From CBDUVZ01 sp965370805 (GTDB lineage: Bacteria > Hydrothermota > Tepidihabitantia > Tepidihabitantales > Tepidihabitantaceae): DNA of 15,190 nucleotides. Shown piece by piece: positions 8,285 through 14,250 of the stretch. Numbering within the stretch: position 1 is the first letter of the stretch; the number at the start of each line of letters is the position of its first letter. The stretch lies in assembly GCA_965370805.1 (NCBI GenBank), contig CBDUVZ010000075.1, positions 1 through 15,190 of the forward strand, read 5' to 3'. The position numbers were made by a program, and so were the translations under genes. The notes under the pieces are model-generated. The model saw only the letters and a program-made list of their open reading frames with translations, was not told the DNA's origin and made no database searches.

Positions 8285-9399
8285 GCCGAGCCCTTCGCAT
8301 CTTCGTATTCATGCAGCTCGTCTTCTTCATAGGTCAGGGTCGGTATCGGCTCTTCCGTATTCCGACCCGGAACGTAGTCAAACGTCTTCTGAACCTCATC
8401 CCCGGCAAGAGCGAAAACCTGGCTGACCGGCACGTCCATCGGGCATCCATCTTCGCACGCGCCGCACCCGACGCACGAAAGCCCCATATGGTATATCCTG
8501 CCCAGATGGAACTGCATCATGTCACCCGGGAAACGTATCCCACCCCGGGCCTGCGCCTTCGCGAAGTAATCCTCAGCCCTGAGCCGGACCTGGTCACTCG
8601 AATCAAAGAAGCACTGCCGGCAATAGCAGATCGGGCACACATTCATGCAGTTGTGGCAGTTGATGCAATCGGCGAACAGATGGCTGAGATTGTCCATCCC
8701 TGCAGCCTTGTCTTTCAGTTCCTGGAACACCTTGATCCTGTTCCCTGCTTTCCTATCCCGCACCTTCTTCACTTCCGCCTGCCACGCCGATACGTCTTCA
8801 CTGCACTCAATCCCGGCCTCGTCCAGCAACTCCTCGCCGCGCTTGCTCACCCCGATGATGACAGCTTCTTTTTCCTTCGTGCCGACCAGGCCGATATGCA
8901 AGTCAACCGGCACGTCCTCGCAACTGAAATGCACGCAGCTCTCACACGCCGGCCGAAGACCCTCGCCCTCCCAGTCGCTCAGGATTCCCTGGTATCGCTT
9001 GTCAAGCGCCTCCGGGTCAGTAACGTAATCTCTGGTCCGGAACGCACCCGGACAGTCGATACTCGCGAACAGGATGTTTTCCAAATCAACCTGTCTCCGC
9101 TTGGCCAGCTCAATTGACGCCCGGACTTCACACGGCCGCATGACACACAGCACCTTCTGCTCGACCTTGCCATGACGTGTCAGGCTCTGCAAAGCCCGCG
9201 CGCCCTGGACCGGCATGATTGGCGGCAACGGAGTACAGGAGTCGAGCAGTTTCGGGTCCTTCACCAGCAGATAGACGAACGATTCCCCTGACCTCACTCT
9301 GGTCGGGACCAGCACCGCATCCACGCAGCCGCTGTCCTTGAGTGACTTCAACACCGCGCTGACCGCACCATTCACACCATTCTTCGCCTGAATCGTCAT
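8281..9399 (-). CDS. FrhB-N/4Fe-4S dicluster electron-transfer protein (FeS-1)
   Basis: A 372-residue paralogue of FeS-2. The FrhB-type core has CVMRPCEVRASIELA (residues 85-99) and FASIDCPG (111-118), then a Cys set C152, C155, C160. Ferredoxin motifs are C245, C248, C251, C255 with the extension C258, C260, C263 (CPICYCRQC), and C309, C312, C315, C319. The tail is acidic. The open frame continues 38 codons upstream, but only into hdrA-2; the ATG at 9399, 5 bases after the hdrA-2 stop, gives an N-terminus matching FeS-2. Adjacent tandem copies suggest a heterodimer or two-step relay attached to HdrA-1/HdrA-2 (inference). Confidence 0.83.
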   Translation of the reverse strand: MTIQAKNGVNGAVSAVLKSLKDSGCVDAVLVPTRVRSGESFVYLLVKDPKLLDSCTPLPPIMPVQGARALQSLTRHGKVEQKVLCVMRPCEVRASIELAKRRQVDLENILFASIDCPGAFRTRDYVTDPEALDKRYQGILSDWEGEGLRPACESCVHFSCEDVPVDLHIGLVGTKEKEAVIIGVSKRGEELLDEAGIECSEDVSAWQAEVKKVRDRKAGNRIKVFQELKDKAAGMDNLSHLFADCINCHNCMNVCPICYCRQCFFDSSDQVRLRAEDYFAKAQARGGIRFPGDMMQFHLGRIYHMGLSCVGCGACEDGCPMDVPVSQVFALAGDEVQKTFDYVPGRNTEEPIPTLTYEEDELHEYEDAKGSA

Positions 9400-9404
9400 G
9401 CCCG

Positions 9405-11075
9405 TCACTTCAGTATCTCGGTGACTTCCTGGTTCAACTGCCTTGTGGTGAAATGCCGGTGCTTTGCCGCTCCGGACGGGCAGGCTGATGCACAGTTCCC
9501 GCACCCACGGCACAGAACTTCATTGACCACCGCGATGTGCTTGGACTCATCCAGAGTTGTCGCCCCGTACGCGCACACTGTAACGCATGTGCCGCACCCC
9601 ACGCACAGTTTCTCCGACACCTCGGAAGTCCGGATTTCAAGCTGCAGCCGCTTGCCCGGGACGAGCGACGAAAGGACCTTGCCCGCAGTAGCACCGGCCT
9701 GCACTATCGTATCTCTTGTGTCTCCGGGTCCCCGGGCGCAGCCGGCAATGAATATGCCTTCGGTCATCGTCGAGACCGGGTTCAATACCACGTGTTCCTC
9801 CGCGAAAAACCCGCTCTCGTCCACCGAGATACTAAGCATGTCGGCAAGCTCGGGATTCAAGGAGGCAGGTGCCAGCCCGGTTGACAGAACGACCATGTCC
9901 ACCCCCAGCTCGGCCTCGGTCCCACCGGGCTGCTTGTGCTTAACTGTCAGCCCTGAATCCCCGCCGGTCACCTCGATACTCTCAAACCTTGCGAACTTGA
10001 CCCCTTTTGCCTCAGTCTCCTTGTAGAACCGGTCATACGCTTTCCCCGGCAGGCACAAATCCCGATACAACTCAACCACTTCAGTCTCCGCTGACTGCTC
10101 CCTTATCTGCCGGGCAATCTTCATCGAGTTCACACAGCACATCCTGGAACAGTATCCCAGTTTGTCCCTGCCCACACAGTGGACTATGGCAACCGATTTC
10201 ACTGGCTTCGTCAAACCGGCCATCAGCTTGCTGACACCCGCTGTCTCGATTTCGTCCGCAGTGTACACGCCATCAAGCTTGCCGTACCCATATTCGGCCA
10301 GTTCCTTCGGATCAAAAGCCTGGGCTCCGGTCGCAAGCACCACTGACCCGGCTTTCAGCTCAACTTCTTTGCCTTCCTGCGTTTCCAGCAGGGCCACGAA
10401 ACTGCCGAAGAACCCGAGTACTTCCTTGACCTTGCAGTTCTCGAACAGTTCAATCTGCGGGTTGTTCCTCAGAGCGTCGATTCTCGGTCCCAGGAAATCC
10501 CCGGCCGGCTCCATTGCCGGGAAAAGCAGTCCCCGGTCCTTCAGCATCCCGCCAAGCTCACCTTTCTCGGCCAGGAATACCTTTCTTCCTTTGTGCGCGG
10601 TTCTCAGGGCAACTTCTATCCCCGCGATTCCTCCGCCGATAACTATCACATCCGGGTTGCAGTCGATTTCCTTCTGCTCGAGTGCCTGATGATACTGCAC
10701 CCGGTTCACGGCCGCCCGGATGAAGCGCAACGCCTTACTGGTTGCCTGATCAATGTCCGGCACGGTCCAGGCGCACTGCTCCCGGATATTCACGAGTTGG
10801 AACAACTGCGGATTGAGCCCGACGCTTGAAGCCACTTCGGCAAACGTACCTTCGTGCTGCTTCGGTGAACAGGCTGCAATCACGAATCGCTCAAACCCAT
10901 TCTTCTTGATGCTCTCAGCAAGGAACTTCTTGCCGTCTGCTGAACAGAACAACTTGTGCCGCTCGATTCCGGCCACCTTGCCGTCTTTCTCTATCTCGGC
11001 AGCAACCCGGTCCAGATCGATCGCATCCGCGATATTCGGCCCGCATTCACAAAGGTACAGACCGATCTTCGCCAT
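9405..11075 (-). CDS. hdrA: HdrA-like flavoprotein with N-terminal HdrA domain and C-terminal 2[4Fe-4S] (HdrA-2)
   Basis: A 556-residue protein. It opens with the HdrA N-terminal domain (LCECGPNI, residues 8-15, with C44), then GGGIAG (147-152), VHCVGR and YCSRMCC (308-314), and ends with ferredoxin motifs C491, C494, C497, C501 and C522, C525, C528, C532. The flavin fold lacks the inserted ferredoxin domain of canonical HdrA: the gap from GGGIAG to YCS is about 160 residues, against about 250 in HdrA-1. In this it matches the N-terminal part of QmoB and module 2 of HdrA-3. ATG at 11075 is one base after the HdrA-1 stop. It probably pairs with HdrA-1 so that the two subunits together carry the full set of HdrA domains. 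A QmoB label is possible, but there is no fused MvhD domain. Confidence 0.9.
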   Translation of the reverse strand: MAKIGLYLCECGPNIADAIDLDRVAAEIEKDGKVAGIERHKLFCSADGKKFLAESIKKNGFERFVIAACSPKQHEGTFAEVASSVGLNPQLFQLVNIREQCAWTVPDIDQATSKALRFIRAAVNRVQYHQALEQKEIDCNPDVIVIGGGIAGIEVALRTAHKGRKVFLAEKGELGGMLKDRGLLFPAMEPAGDFLGPRIDALRNNPQIELFENCKVKEVLGFFGSFVALLETQEGKEVELKAGSVVLATGAQAFDPKELAEYGYGKLDGVYTADEIETAGVSKLMAGLTKPVKSVAIVHCVGRDKLGYCSRMCCVNSMKIARQIREQSAETEVVELYRDLCLPGKAYDRFYKETEAKGVKFARFESIEVTGGDSGLTVKHKQPGGTEAELGVDMVVLSTGLAPASLNPELADMLSISVDESGFFAEEHVVLNPVSTMTEGIFIAGCARGPGDTRDTIVQAGATAGKVLSSLVPGKRLQLEIRTSEVSEKLCVGCGTCVTVCAYGATTLDESKHIAVVNEVLCRGCGNCASACPSGAAKHRHFTTRQLNQEVTEILK

Positions 11076-11076
11076 A

Positions 11077-12345
11077 TCAGCCCTTTGCTGGGTTCAGAAC
11101 CGAAGCAACGGCAGCCTCTGCCTGGGCAACGACATCCTGCATATTCTTCGGCCCTTCGTTGCATCCGGCCACGAATATCCCGGCCCGGTTCGTAGCCACC
11201 GGGTCGAATTCAGCAGTCTTGAAGAACCCGAAATCATCAGGTTCAATCCCCAGGAGTTTTGCCAGCGCATCAGCGCCTGAATTCGGTTCGATACAGGGAG
11301 CCAGCACAACCATGTCAACGTCGACCGTATCTTTCCCGGCTTTGCCGTCCTGGTACGTGATTCTCACGCCCTTGCCGTTCCCTGATAACTCCACTCCCCT
11401 GGCTCTGACCAGCTTGACGCCTTTCTCCTTCGCCTCATCCAGGAATTTCTGGCTGGCCTTGCCCGGAGTCGAAAGCTCCTGGAAGAACTCGTGCACTTCG
11501 ACCCCTTCCACCTTGTCGAACGCATAGCAGGCGAACTTGGTGAGATACATACAGCAGACCTGGGAACAGTATCCCGCGGCATCACGGCCCACGCAGTGAA
11601 TCAGACCGATCGACTTCGGTTCCCTGCCGTCCCGGGTCTTGATTGCGCCTTCGGTCGGCCCGTTCGACGCCCGCAGCCGCTCGAACTCGAACGCATGAAA
11701 CACATTCTCGATCTTACCGTAGCCGTATTCGGGAAACCGGCTCACGTCACCCAGCTTGTACCCGGTAGCTACGATAAGCGCGCCGACCTTGATTTCCTTT
11801 TCCTCGTCCTTGTCGTCGAAGCTGATTGCATCGAACATGCACGCGTCCTTGCACGCGGTGCAATCCTCGCCTTTTGCCCGCAGGCAACACTCCATGTCAA
11901 TCGCCGGCGCATTCGGCAGCGCGCCCGCACAGGCAAGGTATATCGCCTTCCGCTTCATCAGCCCTTCCTCGAACTCATTGTCAACACTGACCGGGCACGG
12001 CTCAAAGCACGCGCCACACCCGATGCAGTTGACGAGGCTGACATACCTTGCACGACTGGCCAGCTTCACCGTGAAATCACCGGCCTCGCCCTGGACATCC
12101 GTCACGTTGGTCAGGGTCAGCAGTTCGATGTTCTTGTCTTCAAGGAGCTGTGACTGCTTGGGCGCAATCATGCAGGTGGCGCACTCCATGTTCGGGAACA
12201 CCTCTTCCGACTTGATTACGGTGCCGCCGAAATACGAATTGCGCTCGACCAGGTACACCTTCCGCCCCGCGTTCGACAACAGCAGGCTGGCCTCGATTCC
12301 GGCCAAGCCGGCGCCGATTACAAGGACGCTGTCGTTCTCAGCCAT
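11077..12345 (-). CDS. hdrA: QmoA-like HdrA flavoprotein with inserted ferredoxin domain (HdrA-1)
   Basis: A 422-residue protein. FAD motif GAGLAG lies near residues 11-16 and CATCMIAPK near 55-63, followed by an inserted 4Fe-4S motif (cysteines near 107, 110, 113, 117), a second Cys set (near 153-169, CTACKDAC) and YCSQVCC (near 259-265). It lacks the HdrA N-terminal CxCG domain and the C-terminal ferredoxin pair, exactly the parts HdrA-2 has. Its length and layout match QmoA. The ATG at 12345 overlaps the MvhD-1 stop by one base (TGATG); a GTG immediately before it (12348) would add one residue and give a GTGA overlap, so the start is uncertain by one codon. Role: one half of a split HdrA receiving electrons from MvhD. 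Confidence 0.9.
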   Translation of the reverse strand: MAENDSVLVIGAGLAGIEASLLLSNAGRKVYLVERNSYFGGTVIKSEEVFPNMECATCMIAPKQSQLLEDKNIELLTLTNVTDVQGEAGDFTVKLASRARYVSLVNCIGCGACFEPCPVSVDNEFEEGLMKRKAIYLACAGALPNAPAIDMECCLRAKGEDCTACKDACMFDAISFDDKDEEKEIKVGALIVATGYKLGDVSRFPEYGYGKIENVFHAFEFERLRASNGPTEGAIKTRDGREPKSIGLIHCVGRDAAGYCSQVCCMYLTKFACYAFDKVEGVEVHEFFQELSTPGKASQKFLDEAKEKGVKLVRARGVELSGNGKGVRITYQDGKAGKDTVDVDMVVLAPCIEPNSGADALAKLLGIEPDDFGFFKTAEFDPVATNRAGIFVAGCNEGPKNMQDVVAQAEAAVASVLNPAKG

Positions 12346-12773
12346 CACTCAATGAACGGCATCTTCCTCAGCGGGTTCGGCCCGAGCCGAGTGATATGCT
12401 CGGCAAACTCGTTCGTCACTTCTGAGAACCGCTTGCCTTCCGAAGCTGATATCCACGAGAGTCGGAACCGGTTCGAATCCAGCCCGAAGGTTTCCAGAAT
12501 CTTGTGCATCAACGCGAACCTTCTCCGCGCGAGGTAGTTGCCGTTCTGGTAATGGCAATCACCAGGATGGCAACCCGCAACCAGCACCCCGTCCGCGCCC
12601 CGCAGCAAAGCGGAAAGCAACATGACCGGGTCCACCCGGCTGGAACACATCACCCGGATTGTAGTCAGTGTTGCCGGGACCTCCAGCTTGTTGCTTCCCG
12701 CCAGGTCTGCGGCCGCATAGGAACACCAGTTACACAGGAAACCGACGATATTGGGCTCGAACTTGTCGGCCAA
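12345..12773 (-). CDS. mvhD: MvhD-type [2Fe-2S] electron-transfer subunit (MvhD-1)
   Basis: A 142-residue MvhD family protein with conserved C14, C17, C43, C68 and C73 (FLCNWCSY, VMCSSRVDP, GCHPGDCHY). The open frame extends upstream into tusA, but family alignment and the MvhD-2 start place translation at the TTG at 12773, 8 bases after the tusA stop; TTG is a rare start and the Shine-Dalgarno is weak, so coupling to tusA is likely. Its position directly before the two HdrA genes fits its known job as electron donor to HdrA. It is nearly collinear with MvhD-2, including the last GPNP. Confidence 0.9.
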   Translation of the reverse strand: MADKFEPNIVGFLCNWCSYAAADLAGSNKLEVPATLTTIRVMCSSRVDPVMLLSALLRGADGVLVAGCHPGDCHYQNGNYLARRRFALMHKILETFGLDSNRFRLSWISASEGKRFSEVTNEFAEHITRLGPNPLRKMPFIE

Positions 12774-12781
12774 GACGCTGC

Positions 12782-13003
12782 TCAGAACTGAATCTGGGCG
12801 TTGAACTTGCCGCCTTCGTCGCGGCAGAACAGCAGGGTTTTGCCCGTCCGCTTGCACCAGTTCTCGATGTCCCTCGGGAACGACGGACAATCTGCGAGAA
12901 TCTCAAGGGTATCACCGGCCTGCATTTTCGGAGCCTCAACCGCGAGTTTGAGTACCGGCTGGGGACATTTCAGTCCCAGAGTATCCAGCTTGTGAACTGC
13001 CAT
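12782..13003 (-). CDS. tusA: TusA-family sulfur carrier protein
   Basis: A 73-residue protein of the TusA/YedF/SirA fold. The family signature GLKCPQPVLKL lies at residues 10-20, with C13 as the persulfide-carrying cysteine of the CPxP motif. Three further cysteines (C39, C50, C60) are unusual for a minimal TusA. The ATG at 13003 has AAGGAGGAG at 13006-13014, overlapping the stop of the DsrE-like gene. TusA proteins pass sulfane sulfur between partners in tRNA thiolation, molybdenum cofactor assembly or dissimilatory sulfur metabolism. Being second in an Hdr operon and next to a DsrE-like gene suggests sulfur delivery to or from the electron-transfer complex (inference); TusA-DsrE pairs beside Hdr genes are known in sulfur-oxidising microbes. 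Confidence 0.93.
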   Translation of the reverse strand: MAVHKLDTLGLKCPQPVLKLAVEAPKMQAGDTLEILADCPSFPRDIENWCKRTGKTLLFCRDEGGKFNAQIQF

Positions 13004-13012
13004 TTCTCCTCC

Positions 13013-13366
13013 TTAGAAAGAGAACGTTATCTGCGCGCCCTGAATCTCGGCCAGGAACGTGGTGGCGCCGACCAGTTCGATGTCATCCCGCAGGTCTTCC
13101 TTTTTCACGTCGTTTGACTCAAGCGCCAGCTCGCAGAAATAGAGCTTGCCACCGAGCATCTTGACCCCGTTCCACATCTCGATCAGGTCCGGGAAACCCT
13201 TCTTCTTCATGTTCTCGACCACACCCGGCTTGAGCGCATCGGTTGCACCCGGGGTGAAGAACACGTATACCTCATCACCGCTCGCGGCCGCGGACGCACC
13301 GAGTACGAATGTCGGGAACAGGTTCTTGGGTTCAGCACCGTTACAGACGAGGGCCACTTTGCCCAT
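13013..13366 (-). CDS. DsrE-family (DsrE/F-like) small sulfur-transfer protein
   Basis: A 117-residue single-domain protein resembling the DsrE/DsrF-like family: KVALVCNGAEP at residues 3-13, an alpha/beta core with EVYVFFTPGA (32-41), and LYFCELAL (75-82) with C78 at the position of the usual active-site cysteine; C8 is a second one. The frame is open nine codons further upstream, but the ATG at 13366 follows a strong AAGGAGG (13372-13378) and starts the natural N-terminal strand. It is the first gene of the operon, about 155 bases downstream of a predicted transcription start. DsrE-type proteins accept or hold persulfides and often partner TusA. Which DsrE subfamily it belongs to cannot be settled here. 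Confidence 0.85.
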   Translation of the reverse strand: MGKVALVCNGAEPKNLFPTFVLGASAAASGDEVYVFFTPGATDALKPGVVENMKKKGFPDLIEMWNGVKMLGGKLYFCELALESNDVKKEDLRDDIELVGATTFLAEIQGAQITFSF

Positions 13367-13521
13367 TCCTACCTCCTTTGGTTTGCTTCGCACCGCTTGT
13401 CATGCCAGCAGTAGGACTACTGTACCCAGCCGGACGGAACTTACTCACCGGTGATGGCCATGTGGCGGACATAATCCGCGCAATGGCGCTGGGAGCACTT
13501 CCTCCCGTTGTAGCGGATTGC
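13367..13521 (-). promoter_or_regulatory. Structured 5' leader of the dsrE-tusA-hdr operon
   Basis: About 155 bases lie between the predicted transcription start and the DsrE-like ATG. They contain three short perfect hairpins: GGGAG/CTCCC (13491-13506), GCGGA/TCCGC (13465-13479) and CAGTA/TACTG (13409-13422), plus a perfect 10-bp palindrome TCACCGGTGA (13445-13454). The ribosome binding site AAGGAGG ends the leader. I do not recognise a known riboswitch. It could be a regulatory leader, or the palindrome could be a DNA operator; neither is shown. Confidence 0.4.
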
Positions 13522-13527
13522 GCAGCG

Positions 13528-13556
13528 ATAATAGAAACACCACCGCCCGATGTCAA
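13528..13556 (-). promoter_or_regulatory. Sigma70-type promoter for the dsrE-tusA-hdr-flx operon
   Basis: On the minus strand there is a perfect -35 TTGACA (13556-13551), a 17-base spacer and -10 TATTAT (13533-13528), five of six matches to TATAAT. Transcription would begin near 13521 and run into the DsrE-like gene. Spacing and quality are close to ideal, and the promoter sits at the head of a 13-kb block of same-strand genes. Confidence 0.72.
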
Positions 13557-13900
13557 GAAAATCAGTCGCTCCATGTCGGTTTCCGGGCCGGGATTCGCTT
13601 GCGCGGAGGAAATCCTCTGACAAGTCTTCGGGCAAGTACTCCAGCAAGTCTTCGGGCAAGTCCTTTGAGAAGTGCTGTGACAACACCTGCTTGAAATCAT
13701 CCGGCAAGTCATTCGACAAGTCCTTGGACAACTACTGCAGCAACGTCTCTTCGAAGTCTTCTGACAGGTCTTTGGACAACTGCTGCAGCAACACCTGCTT
13801 CAAGTCTTTGCGCAAGTCTCCGACGAAGTCTTCCGGCAAATGCCGCAGCAAGTCTCAGGACAAGTCTTCGGACAACTATTCAGGGGGCCGGGGAGGGTAG
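13550..13900 (+). CDS. Possible small tetrapeptide-repeat protein spanning the 12-bp array (doubtful)
   Basis: The only frame open across the whole array reads, on the plus strand, a 116-residue product: 20 residues, then 23 tetrapeptides of pattern [K/N]-[S/Y/C/T]-x-[D/G/S], then GRGG and TAG. The second position is Ser in 14 of 23 units, using TCT, TCC and TCA, so third-base variation is tolerated as in real coding repeats. Against it: no Shine-Dalgarno before the ATG at 13550, overlap with the operon's -35 box, opposite strand to everything else, and no recognised family. No signal peptide or membrane segment is seen. A perfect hairpin (13904-13924) follows the stop at once. I regard it as possible but unproven. 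Confidence 0.2.
   Translation: MSRKSVAPCRFPGRDSLARRKSSDKSSGKYSSKSSGKSFEKCCDNTCLKSSGKSFDKSLDNYCSNVSSKSSDRSLDNCCSNTCFKSLRKSPTKSSGKCRSKSQDKSSDNYSGGRGG
13610..13885. repeat. 23-unit degenerate 12-bp tandem array
   Basis: From 13610 to 13885 the sequence divides into 23 consecutive 12-base units with no insertion or deletion. The plus-strand consensus is about AAGTCTTCGGAC. All units begin with A, nearly all with AA, and the first codon-sized triplet is AAG, AAA, AAC or once AGG. A larger 48-bp period is visible: units at 13718-13765 resemble those at 13766-13813. The array lies immediately upstream of the operon promoter. It may be a non-coding minisatellite, a cis-regulatory array, or the coding repeat of the small open frame described separately. 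Confidence 0.93.
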
Positions 13901-13903
13901 TTC

Positions 13904-13924
13904 GGCAGATAGCGCATATCTGCC
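13904..13924. other. Perfect 8-bp hairpin just after the 12-bp array
   Basis: GGCAGATA and TATCTGCC form a perfect stem around the 5-base loop gcgca, four bases after the stop of the plus-strand repeat frame. No T-tract follows on either strand, so an intrinsic terminator is not supported; it may be a protein-binding dyad or a chance palindrome. Confidence 0.4.
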
Positions 13925-13959
13925 TGCCGGACCGTCTCTTAGCCCCGATTTCCGCCAGC

Positions 13960-13988
13960 GCCAAATGATAAATCTTTGTATCATTGGC
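13960..13988. other. Imperfect inverted repeat, 10-bp arms with one bulge
   Basis: GCCAAATGATA and TATCATTGGC pair over ten bases with one bulged A, around the loop aatctttg. The region is locally AT-rich compared with its surroundings. It could be an operator-type dyad; function is unknown. Confidence 0.35.
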
Positions 13989-14040
13989 TGGATCAGGAGC
14001 AGAAGGTTATCCGTACCTGGCAGCAGGAGGCTTCCGGCTC

Positions 14041-14172
14041 TCAGAACCGGTCCAGTGCCTGGCACACGGTCAGAATCGGGACCCCGCCGAAGTCCGGTCC
14101 CGAATCCAGGATATCCCGGTCCCCGCTCACAACCGCGTCGGCAGCGCCAGCAACGAGGATGTCAAACAATGG
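14041..14172 (-). pseudogene. C-terminal remnant of a PIN-domain protein
   Basis: The minus strand reads about 43 residues ending in a stop at 14041-14043: CPLFDILVAGAADAVVSGDR followed by DILDSGPDFGGVPILT and an Asp-Arg-Phe end. This matches the C-terminal third of PIN-domain nucleases of toxin-antitoxin type, including the hallmark (V/T)SGDRD(I/L)L with its metal-binding acidic residues. The upstream in-frame sequence is unrelated and reaches a stop near the GNAT gene, with no start codon and no N-terminal DTNVL-type motif. It is therefore a truncated relic rather than a working gene. No antitoxin gene is visible. Confidence 0.6.
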
Positions 14173-14201
14173 GCAAGCAGCCGGCCGGGAATCTAAGAAG
14201 T

Positions 14202-14220
14202 GTCCGGGGCTATTCCGGAC
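14202..14220 (-). terminator. Terminator-like hairpin after the GNAT gene
   Basis: GTCCGG and CCGGAC pair perfectly around a 7-base loop about 30 bases beyond the GNAT stop, followed on the minus strand by acTTCTTA. The T-tract is weak, so this is only a candidate terminator separating the GNAT gene from the region below. Confidence 0.35.
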
Positions 14221-14250
14221 GATTCGGGTGCAGAACCACCGGGAACGATG

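Noticed and set aside
8227..9117. A 296-codon plus-strand open frame opposite FeS-1
   Set aside because: Antisense to the FrhB/ferredoxin motifs of FeS-1; no independent support.
9405..12345. Complete QmoABC complex
   Set aside because: HdrA-1 and HdrA-2 resemble QmoA and the N-terminal part of QmoB, but there is no fused MvhD domain, no QmoC with membrane helices and no aprAB or sat nearby.
13441..13731. Minus-strand frame starting at TTG 13731 with a xxDL tetrapeptide repeat and a Cys-containing end at 13441
   Set aside because: It begins within the array, is interrupted by a stop just upstream, overlaps the operon promoter and has no ribosome binding site.
13610..13885. CRISPR array
   Set aside because: Units are 12 bases, adjacent, degenerate and without spacers; no cas genes are present.
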